Below are positions 34,171 to 47,800 of a stretch of DNA of 64,000 nt, piece after piece. Where the stretch lies: contig NC_068576.1 in assembly GCF_025698545.1 (NCBI RefSeq), positions 48,911,890 to 48,975,889 on the forward strand, in the 5' to 3' direction. The translations under genes and the position numbers were made by a program. The notes under the pieces are model-generated. The model worked only from the letters and a program-made list of their open reading frames with translations, was not told where the DNA came from and made no database searches. The stretch comes from Gossypium raimondii (taxonomy: Eukaryota > Streptophyta > Magnoliopsida > Malvales > Malvaceae). Position 1 is the stretch's first letter. Each line of letters begins with the position of its first letter.

Positions 34171-35204
34171 TAAAGTCCAAATTAAAAATAAAGCCTTAAA
34201 AGATAAATATATAGAAAATTACAAACATTTATCAATTCCCCTACGTATACATTATTTAAATTTAAAATTATTTCATTAAAAATTTAAAAATATTTTTATT
34301 TAAATTTCTAAAATACAATAATATTTTAATTTTAAAACATATTTTATTTTAAAATATAATTATATATTTATTATTGGATAAAAATATTTGCTATCGAACA
34401 CATAAGTCCATTTGACGCAATTTTTGAGTTTTATTTATTTATTTAGAGTTAATAGCCAATTACATTTATAAAATGCTATATAAATTTATATAAAATTTTT
34501 AAGTGTTATAAAATCTATTTAACACTTTATTAATTTTTATAAACATTTTTAATTTTATATTTACTTAAATTGTGTAAAATAATAATTAATATATTATGAA
34601 AAAAATTATAAAGTTGATTCGCTGTTGTAAATTGAAACAATAAATTCTAAGTTTTGTTCCAATGCAAATTTCGATCGATACCATCCGCAAAAAGAAAAAA
34701 GAAAAAAAGAAAACGTTAACTAAATTTACCAGCAAAAAAAAAATCAAATTTAAAATTTAAGTATAAGAAATAAATTTATTTTCCTTAAATGGCTGAAAAC
34801 TACAAGAAGACAATATACTTAAATGGCAAAGTAATGGAGCTAATTAGTTAATGTCTGCAAAACATTAAGCATCTCGAAATTGTCATTGCTCTAATTTCGT
34901 TACCTGCAAACCAAAGATCCTTTTCTCAATTTTCTGTTTAAAGATTGTGTTGAGTAGACTTGTTCATGAATTCCACGAGCCAAAAATAATTTCATTCTTA
35001 GGCTCAAATCAGGCAGGCTAAACCCCGACCAATTACTATCTAAAAATATTTAAATATTTTATTATTTAATTATAATTCGGGTTGGCCCGATCCGTATACA
35101 ATTCTAGTGTTAGTTCTGTAATGGCTTCAAAAATATTACCATTAAACAAAGCAAAGTCAAAAACCTTGATTTTCTTTGGATGTCAAAAACTGTTGAATGA
35201 AAAT
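34171..35204. other. AT-rich intergenic sequence
   Basis: 3' flank of the carrier gene (minus strand) and AT-rich spacer. Nothing else is supported. Confidence 0.45.
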
Positions 35205-38200
35205 TCAAGCTACCTCTTTAAAAGAAGATTTCGGTTTCTCGATTGACAAGCTCGTGACTTCTTGCATGTTGTCGTCGTCCAGTTTCTTGTTAAATTGTTC
35301 TCTTAGGAATTCGACAGCCATGAAGGTAAGAGCCGAGGCCGGAATATACCATGTGATCCGGGGGATGCTTCCTCGGAACATTCCCTTTGCGCCTTCAGTT
35401 TTCCAGATTTTATTCATCGCATCCAGCCAGCCATTATAGCTGTTAAACATCCAAATATAGCACCATAGTGGGCGTGTTAAACATAACCCCCCAAAAAAAG
35501 CATGAGGAGACTTGGAAAGAGTAAGGGACTGAGATACCGAACAAATGGTAAACATCTTTATACATGTGGTAATTTTGGTTATCGATGGCTAAAGATTTGC
35601 CCTTGTTAGAAATCTATGAATCCCAACAAAGTTTCGGATGTTTGAGACAATTATAAGTCTGTAGCTACAGATCATTAATAAAAATGTGACAATTTTGATA
35701 CCTTGTGGATGATCCCTGTACTTGCAATCTTGTTTTTATTACATCCAAGGGAGTGGTAAGGTATGCACTAAACCCTGCAGATAATATAAGAGTATTCACA
35801 GTATTCGAGGCACGATAAATTGTGTGTTTAATCATTAAAAAGGACGAAATGGAAACTGCATGGTAGAAGGTGAAGCAAAAGCAAGACAAATACCACCAGC
35901 CAATCCTCCTAGTATGAGTCCCTCCATAGAACCATCAACATGGAAATTAGGAGCCCATTTTTGTCTCCCTTTCTCGGTCAAATCTTTCAGGGCTTCGTAG
36001 AACATAACCTGCATGGTGGGTCATTTATTCTGTTTAATATTGAATTAAAAGATGCAGATAGCGTGAACATAAGCTGGACACTTTCATAGGAATTCTGTTA
36101 CTAAAATGATTACAGTAAGGGCCATGAAAAAGAGAAAATGATATCAATAGTCAGTTATCCCTCAATTGAGACACAGAAGTAATCAACCCGGTGATTTAGT
36201 TTATGCATTTAGAAAATCATACTTATAAATGCTGACAAACTTAAAGCAATATTAATGATGAGCTCATTATCCATTCATGGAGAAAGAATGTGTGTGTGTG
36301 TGGGGGGGGGGAGGGGTTGGATAGAGAAAATTGAAGACAAAGCAATTTTAGGTATGTTGTATAGGCAACACCTTGATAATCACTTTAGTCACCTATGATA
36401 TTATCAAACATTGAAAGATAAGAACAAAACCGGCAAACTTAGAATAAATACATACTGTCTGCAGATAAATCTGAAATAACTTTTCGTACCATAAGACCAG
36501 CGAATGGCACATCCCTTGCAAGTGTGGACCAGTACCTGAAAAGGAACAATAAGAAGAATGAATTTCATCAATAGTCCAAAAATTTAGAATACTCCCAATT
36601 TCGGAAAACTATCTTTAACAGTAAGGTTAAAATCAAGTTCTGCACGGATCCAATCCAGGAGAACTATAGCATTTAAGGAGACATGCTGTTATATGCCCCT
36701 ACATGCCAAACAACACAAGATGAAAAGGAATAGGGAAGAGAGGGGAGATATAACTAGAGCGAACTCAGGCCATCTAAAATGTAAGGTCGTATAAAATCCT
36801 CAAAAGGATAGGAACGTTCAAATCAGAAATGATGAACATATGATATCAAGCATCTATAAGCATATTTGGTTGGAGTTGGACGGCATACTTGTTTGCATGT
36901 GGAAATCCAAGTATTTATCTAACAGTAAATATAATATAAAAGGGAAGAAATAATTACCCAGCATATAATCCCTTAAGTCCTTGCTCTTTCCATATTGAAT
37001 GCCCAGCTTGGAACATTCCTGTGTAATAACCATACATTTCTGCACCGGATTTCATTTGCATTTTGTCTTTCATAATAGCAGAATTCCAAGAGTTACTCGA
37101 GCCTTGAACCTGCATGCGTTGCTTCATCACTTCACATGGAACATATACAAAAGAACCAAGTGTATCACCTGAAAATCAAGGAGAATTACAAGATAGAAAT
37201 CAGAGCTCACTCATGCATTTCAATTGCTGATTAGTTGAAATCATAAAACATGAAAGTGTTCTGCCCTCCAAAGCTTTATTCATTCAAATCAAAAGCAACT
37301 AAAATTGAAACAGCTAGTATCAGAAAGTGCACTTCATTGTCGAAGTTGGAGCAAAAAAAATAAGAAACAAGAAGGGCGATCCGAAAGTGAGCAATGACTA
37401 GAATGTTAATCATACCATAGTTGTAACTATTATGCAAGAAAATTAGGTGGAAGAATATTACTAAATGAAAATAACGTTCCGGAACAGCTTACCAACAGCT
37501 CCAGCAATGAAATGTGCCCAGTGGCCCCCAAGGTTAGGATGTGACTCTTCAATCCATTTTTTAGTGGACTCTATGAAACCAAAGTATGTTGCTCCAGTAG
37601 CTAGAGATCCAGTAATTCCAGGAGCTATACCCCTATAGAAGCCTACAAATATGATCAGTCCAGACAAACTGGGTAACATGGTAGATGTATAGTACATGAT
37701 TAAAGAAGGGAACCAATACACAAAATCCAATTCAAATATGCTACATGGAGCGCATAAGTTAATTGGAAATGTTAGAATCATTGCAAAATGTAACCGGATG
37801 ACCACAGACAAAATAAGCTAAGTGACTGAATATACCTCTTAAGCCATCTGCAACCCAGACAGTTTGAACCATCTGCACTATGCTCTTTTGACTCTGCTAG
37901 CAATAGAAACAAAAATGTATCAACAAACAAGCACTGGAGACAAACAGAAATCTGGTAGAAAATTCTGTTTTCATCCCCTACCACGACCCCAAACAAAGAT
38001 TGAATATAAGATATTCCCTCCAAAACTGTAAATCCCTGTTCCATTATTGAATGTCATCATACCTGACTTCCACTAAGAAGAACTTGACTTTGAATTCTTG
38101 TCTTTATGGTATCAATGGGATGCATCATCCCCTCTCCAAAGGCTCCCGCAATGGCTCCCCATACAAACTCTCTCCATACTATATCAAAATCATAAAAGTG

Positions 38201-38738
38201 CATTTAAAAAAAAAAAAAGAAATCCATAGACCACAGATTATTTAAGCATTTTCTTTTTTTAAGCCCATTATAAGACATCAATGAAACTAAGTCGGGAAAA
38301 ACTAAAAATAAAAAAGGGTATTTCATTTCATTCTTAAGACCAGATAAGAACTTGTTGCAAAAATACTAATTGGAAACAAAACTTCAATCCCATTTCTTCA
38401 ACAAGGAAAACCAAGGAAGGGGGGAGAACAAATGTTCTATTTCAAGTTATAAAACCAATGCTATATTTCTATTTTCTATAACGAAATCAAATGAATCACA
38501 AACAACTTAATTGGGCCAATTGCATGTATTTGTTCTGTTTGAACAGAGCATTGCACCGAGGTAAAACGAGTAAAACTCCTTTCTTTTTCTTCTATTTCCC
38601 AAACAGAGCAAAGCAGCAGTAAAAGGAAGGAGAAAGCAGCTAATTACCAAAGAACTGATCTCGATTGTGAGTGGCTTTGTTGGTTGAATGAGACAATGGG
38701 GCATCAAATTTGGTTGAAGTTGAGCTTTTATTCGCCAT
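35205..38738 (-). CDS. mitochondrial carrier family (SLC25-type) protein
   Basis: Nine minus-strand exons: 38738-38648, 38178-38063, 37893-37836, 37642-37493, 37168-36958, 36535-36490, 36008-35894, 35774-35702 and 35439-35205. They total 1095 nt, or 364 aa. The three carrier repeats are marked by PIDTIKTR, PCEVMKQR and PLDVIKTR, which fit the PX[DE]XX[KR] signature. Glycine-rich helix starts such as GAIAGAFGEG and GGLAGGFSAYLTT are also present. The family exchanges metabolites across the inner mitochondrial membrane. The substrate cannot be read from sequence. The length and the tail MQEVTSLSIEKPKSSFKEVA remind me of the uncharacterised Arabidopsis carrier At1g74240. If so, the adjacent J protein (At1g74250 type) would be conserved gene order. 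The gene is divergent from the ATP synthase gene. Confidence 0.92.
36289..36311. repeat. GT microsatellite followed by a G run
   Basis: A short (TG)n tract leading into about ten G, within intron 6 of the carrier gene. Confidence 0.8.
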
Positions 38739-39610
38739 TTGAAGATCGAAGTTTCAGAGTTCTATTTTCTTCCTCTTTGCTCTTTGAATCTATTACAAAC
38801 AAATTTCACTTTTTTTTTTTCAGTAGGGTTTAGGGTTTAAACTTCAAAAGAAAAAATTCAATTGAAGAAAATTTTTTTAGGACAACCCGGTTTGCTGTAA
38901 TAAAAAATTATCACTTTGTTCAGTTGGGTTTAGGGTCTTACTCTGTTGCACCGCACGGTCCGCTGTCTTCGAGGATTATGAGTCGGGTTAGGATTTGAAT
39001 ATTTATGGGCAAACTACACCTAAGGTTATTAAACTAACAGTAAGTTTACATATAACTCATTCAGCTTCAAAACGTTACAAAATAGTCATTACATTATTTG
39101 AAATTTTCTCTTTTACAGTTCAACTTTTTAATGAAATAATTTTAAATGTCACCTGTGAACTAAAATCAAATAGTTTTTTTCTCTAATCTCTAACATTGAT
39201 TTTTAAATCGGCTTGAATCTAAGGAATGTTCTTCTACTTGTTGATAAGTATTGATCCACCATACCAATTGTCGAATTCTCGTTTGGAGCTCACTAGGTGA
39301 ATTTTTTTTAAATAAAAACTTAACAGCCTAGTGACTTAATTAAAAACTTATTAATAGTTTAGTAACCTTGAGTGTAGTTTATCCAATTGTTTATTTAGCT
39401 TTTCTTTCCCCAGTTTGATCGGACAACTTGAATTGAGAAAACGATGTCGTATGAGGGTTTGCTTGAATCCTTCCATTTCATTATTCTGTTTTTTTTCATT
39501 TTCATTTTTACGATAACAGTAAAACACACTGACCTCAGAAAGAGCACCCAAAAGAAAAAACACTGATCAACGAAGGATTTCTAGGGTTTTTTTTTCCGTA
39601 TCAGTAAGCG
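38739..39610. promoter_or_regulatory. shared divergent upstream region of carrier and ATP synthase genes
   Basis: 872 bp separate the two start codons, which point in opposite directions. Both products are mitochondrial inner-membrane proteins, so joint control is possible. GGGTTTAGGGTTTA-like telo-box wording occurs at about 38824-38839 (agtagggtttagggttta) and again near 38926 (ggtttagggt). Such telo boxes are frequent near plant genes for translation and mitochondrial components. A MITE occupies 39007-39384. Confidence 0.45.
39007..39384. mobile_element. MITE in the divergent promoter
   Basis: The left end gggcaaactacacctaaggt, then tattaaactaacagtaag, is matched by the reverse complement of the right end, ggataaactacactcaaggt, then tactaaactattaataag. 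About 378 bp are non-coding. Confidence 0.7.
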
Positions 39611-42600
39611 ATGGCAATGGCTGCTCTCAGACGCGAAGGGAGGCGTTTCGCCCCTCTGATTGCTCCCCGTCCAATTACCGCTGTCCGATCCTCTCCTATC
39701 GTTCCCACTCACGAGTACCGATCTCATTTTCTTGATCTCTCGCCACATCATCTCTCATACATTTTCATCGCATTTATCCTTTATCTTGATTTCTGGTTCT
39801 ATGATTAGAAAATCAGGCAAAAACAAACTTCTTTGATTTTTTTTATCCCGTTTCCCTAATTTCTTTCCTGGTAACCAAACGGAAGATATTCTATTTCGCG
39901 TCTGGGAGTGATTCAGTTTTCACTGTTCCGAGCGAATAAAATTTTGCGTAATGTACTTTTCGAGTTTTTTGCCCTTCTAATTTTGTGTATATTTTCCCCC
40001 ATTTTTTAAAAAATGAACGTTTTTTTTAAAGTAAGTATGGTTTCATTTATCTGTAATGAAATTAATGGTTTACATTTTCTGGTGATCGTTTCTTTTTCTT
40101 TTGCGATGAAATACGTATCTGAAATAAAGTTTAAACAGTTGGTAGTGGCGTTTTCAATTATTCTATTTTCCTGAAGAATGGACAAAAAGATGAAAATATC
40201 AAAATTTTGATTGAACCTTATAAGATTTATAATGAAATTCATATGTTCGGGTTTTTTTTATGTGATGTGAAGTACTAAATAAATTAATTTGGATGACAGA
40301 GATGAGGGTCCGATTGGTGTTCGTTATATTTCAACCCAAGTCGGTAAGATATGTTTTATTTTCTCTTTGTTTTTTTGTTTTTTTATATGATGCTATACAT
40401 ACTTGCTTGTTGCCTTCTCTTTTACAGTCCGGGTTCTTTTTGAAGGTTGTACTTGTAACTTGGGTGGTGATCTATTATTCTGATAAATTATTTATGCAGT
40501 TAGAAACCGGATGAAGAGTGTTAAGAATATTCAGAAAATTACAAAGGCTATGAAGATGGTTGCTGCCTCAAAGTTGAGAGCAGTTCAAACTAAAGCTGAG
40601 AATTCCCGAGGCCTCTGGCAGCCATTTACTGCACTTCTTGGTGATCTTCCCAGTATGTCCACTAACAAGCCTCTGATATGTACCCTTTGCTGAACAAACT
40701 CAATTGAAGTTGGTTGTGTTCTCATTGCATTTTGCTTAATGTTTGTTATCAAGTTGTTTACTGCTAGTTTGTTCTCTGCTCCATTTATGTTGAGCTGATG
40801 CTCATGTTCTGAATTGTATGGGGCAGTGGCTTAGTTTTTCATCCTACCCTCTCTATCTAGAAGGTTTACACAAATGTAACTTATATATTTGATTGATAAC
40901 AGAACAATTTTGGCAGACTAGCTGCCTTTTAAAAATTCCTCTTTGGTTCGTAGTGTATGTTTGAAAATTAGGTGAATATATTCTCATAAAATCATGAATA
41001 TGTTTGTATGCACTTGTTTGTTTAAAGAGGCTCTGATTAGTTATAACATTGACTCCCTATCAATACTAGCTTGATCAGTTAATGGCTAGTATTAGCTCGA
41101 TCAATGATACCTATGCATAGTAGTGAATATAACTGAAGTTTTAGAAAACTGGATGCTAAATATATACTCCCCATCTAAAAGGTGCTACGTTAGTTGGATT
41201 TGAGTGAGTTTCGGATATGGGTGTGTCCAATTTGGGTATATTCAATTTGTTAAAAAGATTTTCCATGTATATGTAGTGTTCTTGAAGGGTCATATCCCTC
41301 TATACCCATGTCTGAAAATGTGTTGGACATAGGTGTCGGACATGGTTTCTTCAAGAAAAATGAAAAGTCAGAGCAACATAGAATGGGGAAGTGTTTTAGT
41401 TTTAACCTGTTAATTAACCATTAATAACATGCTTTTGAAATATAAGGTTATAGGGTCTTTGCCTGCCTACTATCTTGTTTTATCCTTGTGCAGTTCTGCT
41501 ATATTGTTTAATGATCTTTTACAGTTTTACTTGTATCAAATGTATCTTTTTTTTTTCTTGTCAGCCTCATTTTATTAATATATCTTGTGACATTGTTAGG
41601 TGTTGATGTCAAGAAGAACGTTGTTGTAACCATCTCTTCTGACAAAGGTCTCTGTGGTGGAATTAACTCTACATCAGTCAAGATAAGCAAAGGGATCTAT
41701 AAGTTGAACTCTGGTATATCTCCAAAGGAACTCATAATTTCTATTTTTTAATCTTTTCCCCCCCTTATTTGGTGCCTTTTGGGTTCTTCTTATAAGTTAA
41801 ATATCTTTATTTCTGTAGGCCCTGAAAAAGAAACAAAATATGTAATTCTGGGAGAGAAGGCAAAGGCTCAATTGGTTCGTGACTCAAAGAAGGACATTGA
41901 GTTGATCATAACTGAGCTGCAGAAGAATCCTTTGAGCTACACTCAGGTCTGTTACTGTGCTTTCATTTGCATTCGGCAGTTCCCAAATGGAAGAACCTTT
42001 TAGTGCAAGTTGAAAATTTGATTGCTATAATGAATGCTCGATTCATTCTTTAAGGCCTTCTGTTGGTCATGCAGGAACAGGATATTTAGACCTAATATCT
42101 TATGTTTCAGTAAATGCACTGGTTGTCGACTGTTTCCTTGTGATTTAGCCCAGAAGGTGCCAAATTGAGATAATCTGGTCATATGATTGGCAAGAACCTG
42201 TAATTATAGAGTTTAATGTGATAATTGAAGATAATTAAGGTTTGTTGGTATAAAAAAACAAGGCTTCTCTTTTTATGGAAAAAATACACATAAAGGTTCA
42301 ATCGACCTGCTGGCCTGGGATGTGAATAATATACACAATAGTAATATAAGGTAGCATTGAAGTTTGGAGGACAGATGCTGATCCTAGATCTCATTTTTCA
42401 CAATGAACGCCTTAATAGCCCTCTCATATAGGGTTAGCAATTTCTTCACCCAAGCCAAAGCAAATTCTTATATAATTGTTCTTTATCAGTTAAATGAGCT
42501 AATGTTTATATTAGCTTTTCAGCTATTGTCCTCTCACTCTGAGTTGATCTCCGAAGTAGGAGCTATTAAAATTGATTGAATGGAGTTGTAAATTAAAGGA

Positions 42601-44103
42601 AAACATAATAATGGAAGGAAACCTTATATAGACCTTTTGTATCAAATTCTAGACCAAGGGAAACATAACATTAACACAAACTGATATCAATTCAAGCTTA
42701 AATAGTACTCCGATCATCTAACATAATAAAGACGGCAATTCCAAATTTTCTTGAAGTTTAATCTTGACTTTCTTCAATCTACTTTTGTGGAATCACCTTG
42801 TCTTTGATAAATATCTGTCTTCTTTTCAATGCTGTAGATTTCAATTGATTGTCTTAACATCTCTTGGATGGACTGGAATTTTCTGATGGAGATGGATTTC
42901 CATTTTATGGACCTTTTCTATTTCTTTTCGCCATACTTACAAATATTTGCACCTTCAGGTCTCTGTTCTTGCTGATGAGATCTTAAAGAATGTGGAGTAT
43001 GATGCCTTGAGGATTGTCTTCAACAAGTTTCACTCAGTAGTTTCATTTGTGCCGACAGTCTCAACTGTATTATCACCTGAAGTGAGTAAATCTTTCAGAT
43101 TGATAGTTATTTTAACCCTGGTTAGTTGCTGCTCTGGTTATTCTCTGTTTTCTTTTTAATTTGGTGTTTATTTGTATAGATTGTTGAAAGGGAATCTGAA
43201 TCTGGGGGAAAGCTTGGTGAACTAGACTCCTATGAAGTCGAGGGTGGTGAGACAAAGGGTGAAATACTTCAAAATCTGGCTGAGTTCCAGTTCTCTTGTG
43301 TAAGTCCCTGCTGTTTGAAAGAAATGTCCTTATTTCTTGTTATTCTGCATGAAAGTCATACCATGAAGGCATGAACTATAGGACTAAATAAAATGTTTCA
43401 GAATTTTGAATTTAATTGATACCCTAAGTCATTGAGAGTTGTTTTATGGTGACAAGATTAATACAAATGATTCCTATGATTTCAGAGATAAAAATAAAAG
43501 CATAATTGGTCATGTTCCTATGGTTTTTATAGAGCTCTATGTTTCCTTGTTGTTAATTCTTCTGGCCAGTGTTGCCGCGGCAAAACCTTTATCATCTCTT
43601 TGTCTAAGGAATCTGGATGAACAAGTACTAACAGTTGCAATTTAATCCGTCATCTTGAGTATGCATAAACCACCTTATCTTCTACTGGAATGTGCTATAG
43701 TCTCTGTAATTTGCCATCTAAGCATTCTTGTATTTCCCCCAGGTCATGTTCAATGCGGTATTGGAGAATGCTTGTAGTGAGCAAGGAGCAAGGATGTCTG
43801 CTATGGATAGCTCAAGCAGAAACGCCGGCGACATGCTTGATCGCCTGACTCTTACATATAACAGGTCTCCTGCCTCCCTCGTTTTCATATACATTAACTT
43901 TCATATGAATTGGTTTATACACTTCATTAGTATTCTGTTGTCACTTATGTTGCATGGAACCACATTTGTTTTACCTTTTATTCCTTTTTCATAGCTGAAG
44001 TAGATTGTTTTTTTGGCCATATTTGTGTTTCAGAACCCGTCAAGCTTCAATCACCACGGAGTTGATTGAGATTATATCTGGAGCATCGGCACTGGAAGGT
44101 TAA
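39611..44103 (+). CDS. ATP3: mitochondrial F1-ATP synthase gamma subunit
   Basis: Nine exons: 39611-39714, 40300-40343, 40500-40652, 41600-41713, 41819-41946, 42959-43081, 43180-43299, 43743-43864 and 44034-44103. They total 978 nt, or 325 aa, the length I expect for the plant mitochondrial form. The Arg-rich N-terminus ([20 protein letters not shown]) is a mitochondrial presequence. The mature protein has the two shaft helices: [20 protein letters not shown] near the N-terminus and [19 protein letters not shown] at the C-terminus. The central domain has [13 protein letters not shown]. The subunit is the rotating central stalk coupling proton flow to ATP synthesis. The chloroplast-specific cysteine insert is absent, which supports the mitochondrial assignment. 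An intronic MITE copy lies at 41185-41381. Confidence 0.97.
41185..41381. mobile_element. intronic MITE-like family, copy C
   Basis: Lies in intron 3 of the ATP synthase gamma gene. It begins ctacgttagttggattt and ends aaaagtcagagcaacatag. The interior has gggtcatatccctctatacc and ggtgtcggacatggtttctt. This is the best preserved right end of the family. Confidence 0.65.
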
Positions 44104-44886
44104 TTTCAAATATTTTTCACTGCTAGATTTTTCCGGACGGTAATGAAATAAAATGTCTGTGCACTGTTTTTTTCTCTATACTTGTGCTTTTTTGAGTGTT
44201 TTGTTGAGGCTCTTCAATAATCTCCCCCAGTATTAAATCTTCATTTCTGGGAATTAAAATTACTTTTTTCGATTGTTTCACCTAGCCTTTTGGTTCATGC
44301 AACACTGAAAATTCAATGATATTGGAAGGATATATCCTGCTTTTATTTTTCCCCTCTATAAAATATTCACTTAGCTTTCTCTTGTTTTATTTTGGTATTT
44401 TTCCGAACTCAATAGTAAATGACAATAATCCTCATTTTTTCAAGTACCTATGAAAATAGCATGACTCAAAAAAATTGAACATATATATCTGGTGCATATT
44501 TCATCATTGAACAGGAAAAATATATAATTCAAATATGTACAATAACTTACATGAAAAATAATATGAATGCAATAAGAGTATATGAATTATTTGTGTTTAA
44601 ATTTATATAAATAAATGTCTTGAAAATATTATTATGATAAATAAAAATATATAAATACATGAATTGTCAATTCTAGGATATAGATATTCAGGTTGATGTG
44701 TATTATAAATTAAAAAGATTATTGGGTATATAAAAATGTAAACTATTTTACATATTTGAAAATTTTCATTTTCATTCCTTTTCCTTAACGTAATAATTTT
44801 CTAGGTTATGTTGCAAAAAGAATATATTCATATTGAAGGTAGAAATAGAAAGTCAAGAAAACAAACCCCATAAAGATGGAAATCAG
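44104..44886. other. convergent intergenic region
   Basis: The 3' ends of ATP synthase gamma (+) and RBOH (minus) face each other here across 783 bp of AT-rich DNA. No other feature is visible. Confidence 0.5.
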
Positions 44887-47800
44887 CTAATAATTCTCCT
44901 TGTGAAACACAAATATTGTGCTGGTTTTGGTGGAGAATTTGGTGCACAACTTCTCCAACTCTCTGGCCAACGTCATTGGTCCACAGTAGAAAACCCCTGT
45001 CCAAACACCAAACACCCCAACTTTCTCAGCAGTTGATTGATATATATATAAAAAACAGTAATCCACGTTGTTACCGACACATACACTAAGATGTCTCGGA
45101 AATGTACAAATATTCGATACTCACGTAAAAATTTACAAGTAACATAGATGGTTACATGGCTTGTATTCAAACCTAAGATAGTGAAAGTTGAGGTTTTCTT
45201 ACCAATCCTTGCCCCTCTATGTCTTCTAGCTAATTTTGAGAAGATGTTGAACCAATTTGGTCGTCCAAATTGTGTGTGTAACTGCAATACCTTATCACTT
45301 TTAAATTACAATATTTTGTTTCCGTATTCACATCATAAAACATCTCATGTTTTAATTACATCAACCTAATAAATTTACCTATCATATAATAATTCAAGAT
45401 TCTTATTATAAATAACACAAAATAATAATTGACTAACATGACACAATTACATGACATGAATACAATAAAAAGTAACTAATGCATGAACATGTCAAAATCT
45501 ATATAACATAAATTATAAACATGTCAAAGTCTACATAAATATGGCATAGAAACACGATATGAACCTAGTTTAATTGAGTTCATACTCACCGGGGTTCGAG
45601 AGACAATGTCAATTCCATACTTGGCTTGATACAGAGATTGAATAATTGTGATTAAAGCCGACCGAGCATCACCCTCTTGATATACACTGGTTAGGAAATT
45701 GAATACCTCTACAACAGCCTAAATAAATAGATTTTCTATCAAACGCAGTTTAAGCATAATAACTAGGATTGCTTCTAAGTAAAATATTTCCTTTTGTTTC
45801 TGAATTTGTTATCATTAACATTTGGGACAGGGTAAAGACAATAAATAAAAAAAATTGGATCGGAAGTTAAACTGGTATGACTTCTTAATCATCGGTTCAA
45901 TCGGTCTAACAAATTATTTAATTAACAATACGTATTTGGATTAAAGATATGATCTTTAATAGCTGACCCAGAGATTCAAGGTTAAAATTTTTACAGATTG
46001 AATCGGTTTTCTACTATTTTATCGGATTTCCCCTTTTTAAAGATGTATGAGATCGTATAGACCACTAGTCATCTACTGAATAAGTTCAATTGACCGGTTC
46101 AATCTGGTTTTTTCAATGATATATATAGAATTAACAAGGATACTGTTGAGACTAGAGATTAACCTGCTTTTGGTTTGCGTCTGCTATTTCCTTCATGACA
46201 TCCGTGAACCAATTAAAAGAGCTTTGTTCTCTTGTAACCCAATAAAGATAAGCTTTTAATGGAATTTTCTCAAGGCTGCCTTCTCCACAAGCTGCCTACA
46301 TTATGTTCAAAACACTTGCAGTCAATCTAAGAATGAGAATTTATTTGCTATGTTGCTTAGAAGTTAGACCCTTTGTATTTTCAAAACTGTGTGTTTGACA
46401 CTTGTAGTCATGTTCGGAAATATATGAAAAAATTTAGATCAGTGTCAAACACATATCAGTATTCAACACTCAATTCAAGTCTGAATAACATAGTCTACTT
46501 GAATTAAATTTCATAAGAACGTATTGAAGAACACAGGAAGACGAAGTTATTACATGATTAATGGAGGACTTTTTGAGGCGGGTAGCAATATCTTTGAGGA
46601 TGCTAACGAAAGGAGTGATTCCTATGCCAAGACCAACCATTATCACAATATCATACTTGATGTGGTCTTGAGAAGAAGCACCATAAGGTCCATCGATATA
46701 TATTTTTGGATACTGCTTTAGTCCTGTTAGTATTGCCTGAAAAAAAAAAAAAAAGTGAAGTTCATTTCATTATTGCTCTTCATTTTGTCCGAAGTATTTA
46801 TGTTTGAATATTTATTTGACACATATTTGGATATGATTTAAAGATATATTCCTTCAAAAGTTCTTCAAATACATGAAAAAAATTGAATATATCCATATTG
46901 AACATACATCTGTATTCGATGTTTGCTCTTGAGTCCAAATAATAGAAACTTAGAAAGGATTGAATATACCTAAACCAGACATATAATTATATCTGACATT
47001 TATACCCAAATCTGAATATATATACACATTTACCTCCTCGAAGAGACTATATAGCTGACAGCTCCAGTCCCCAAGAGTTTTGATATGCACACTCAAGTAA
47101 TCATCTTCTGGTCCACAAGTTAGGGAGAATGGATGCCTGAGGACCAAAAGTAGTAGTATAATATCATTGAGAGGGGTGCACAATAAAAAAAAAAATTGAA
47201 ATGTTATTCAACAAGTTAGCTATTGCCAATTGATTGAAGCAATTAAATTCGGTTTAATTAGTTTTCAAATTTTTAAAATTGAAACTGAACCAACCGAATA
47301 TTAATCTCTACATTTGAAACATCTAGCTTAGGTTGTAAAATATTATGACAGCATGCATCATCAAGTACTTTACCATTCAAAGGGTGAAATTTGAGGACAT
47401 TGGATGAAAATATACATGCCACTTTTGTGCCTAAAACCTTTTGGTTTTTGCAGTTTGAGAGACAACACCTTTCCTGGATATAAGCTTACCTGCCATTGCA
47501 ATTCAGAAACACCAAAATGGATTTTATGAAAGTAATAATTCTTCTCTTTGCATCTAATAATTGTTAAAGAAAAATTAGCAAAAAGAAAAAAGTTCTATAG
47601 AAACTATATACCTTCAAGATTTCTACTGCAGAAAACCCTGATCTTATAGCTCGAGTTATCCTCTCTCCAGCATATAATAAAACCGGTATGGCGATGTACA
47701 TCCATGTCTACAAAACAACGTTCTTAGCATCACAACTCATGTCATAGTTAATCAAATACAATTTCGGAGATTACAGGGATTCAATGCTATGAGATTATAC

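Noticed and set aside
44833-45369. + strand frames in the RBOH 3' region
   Set aside because: They are antisense to RBOH exons 13-14. The splice-consistent minus-strand model explains the region.
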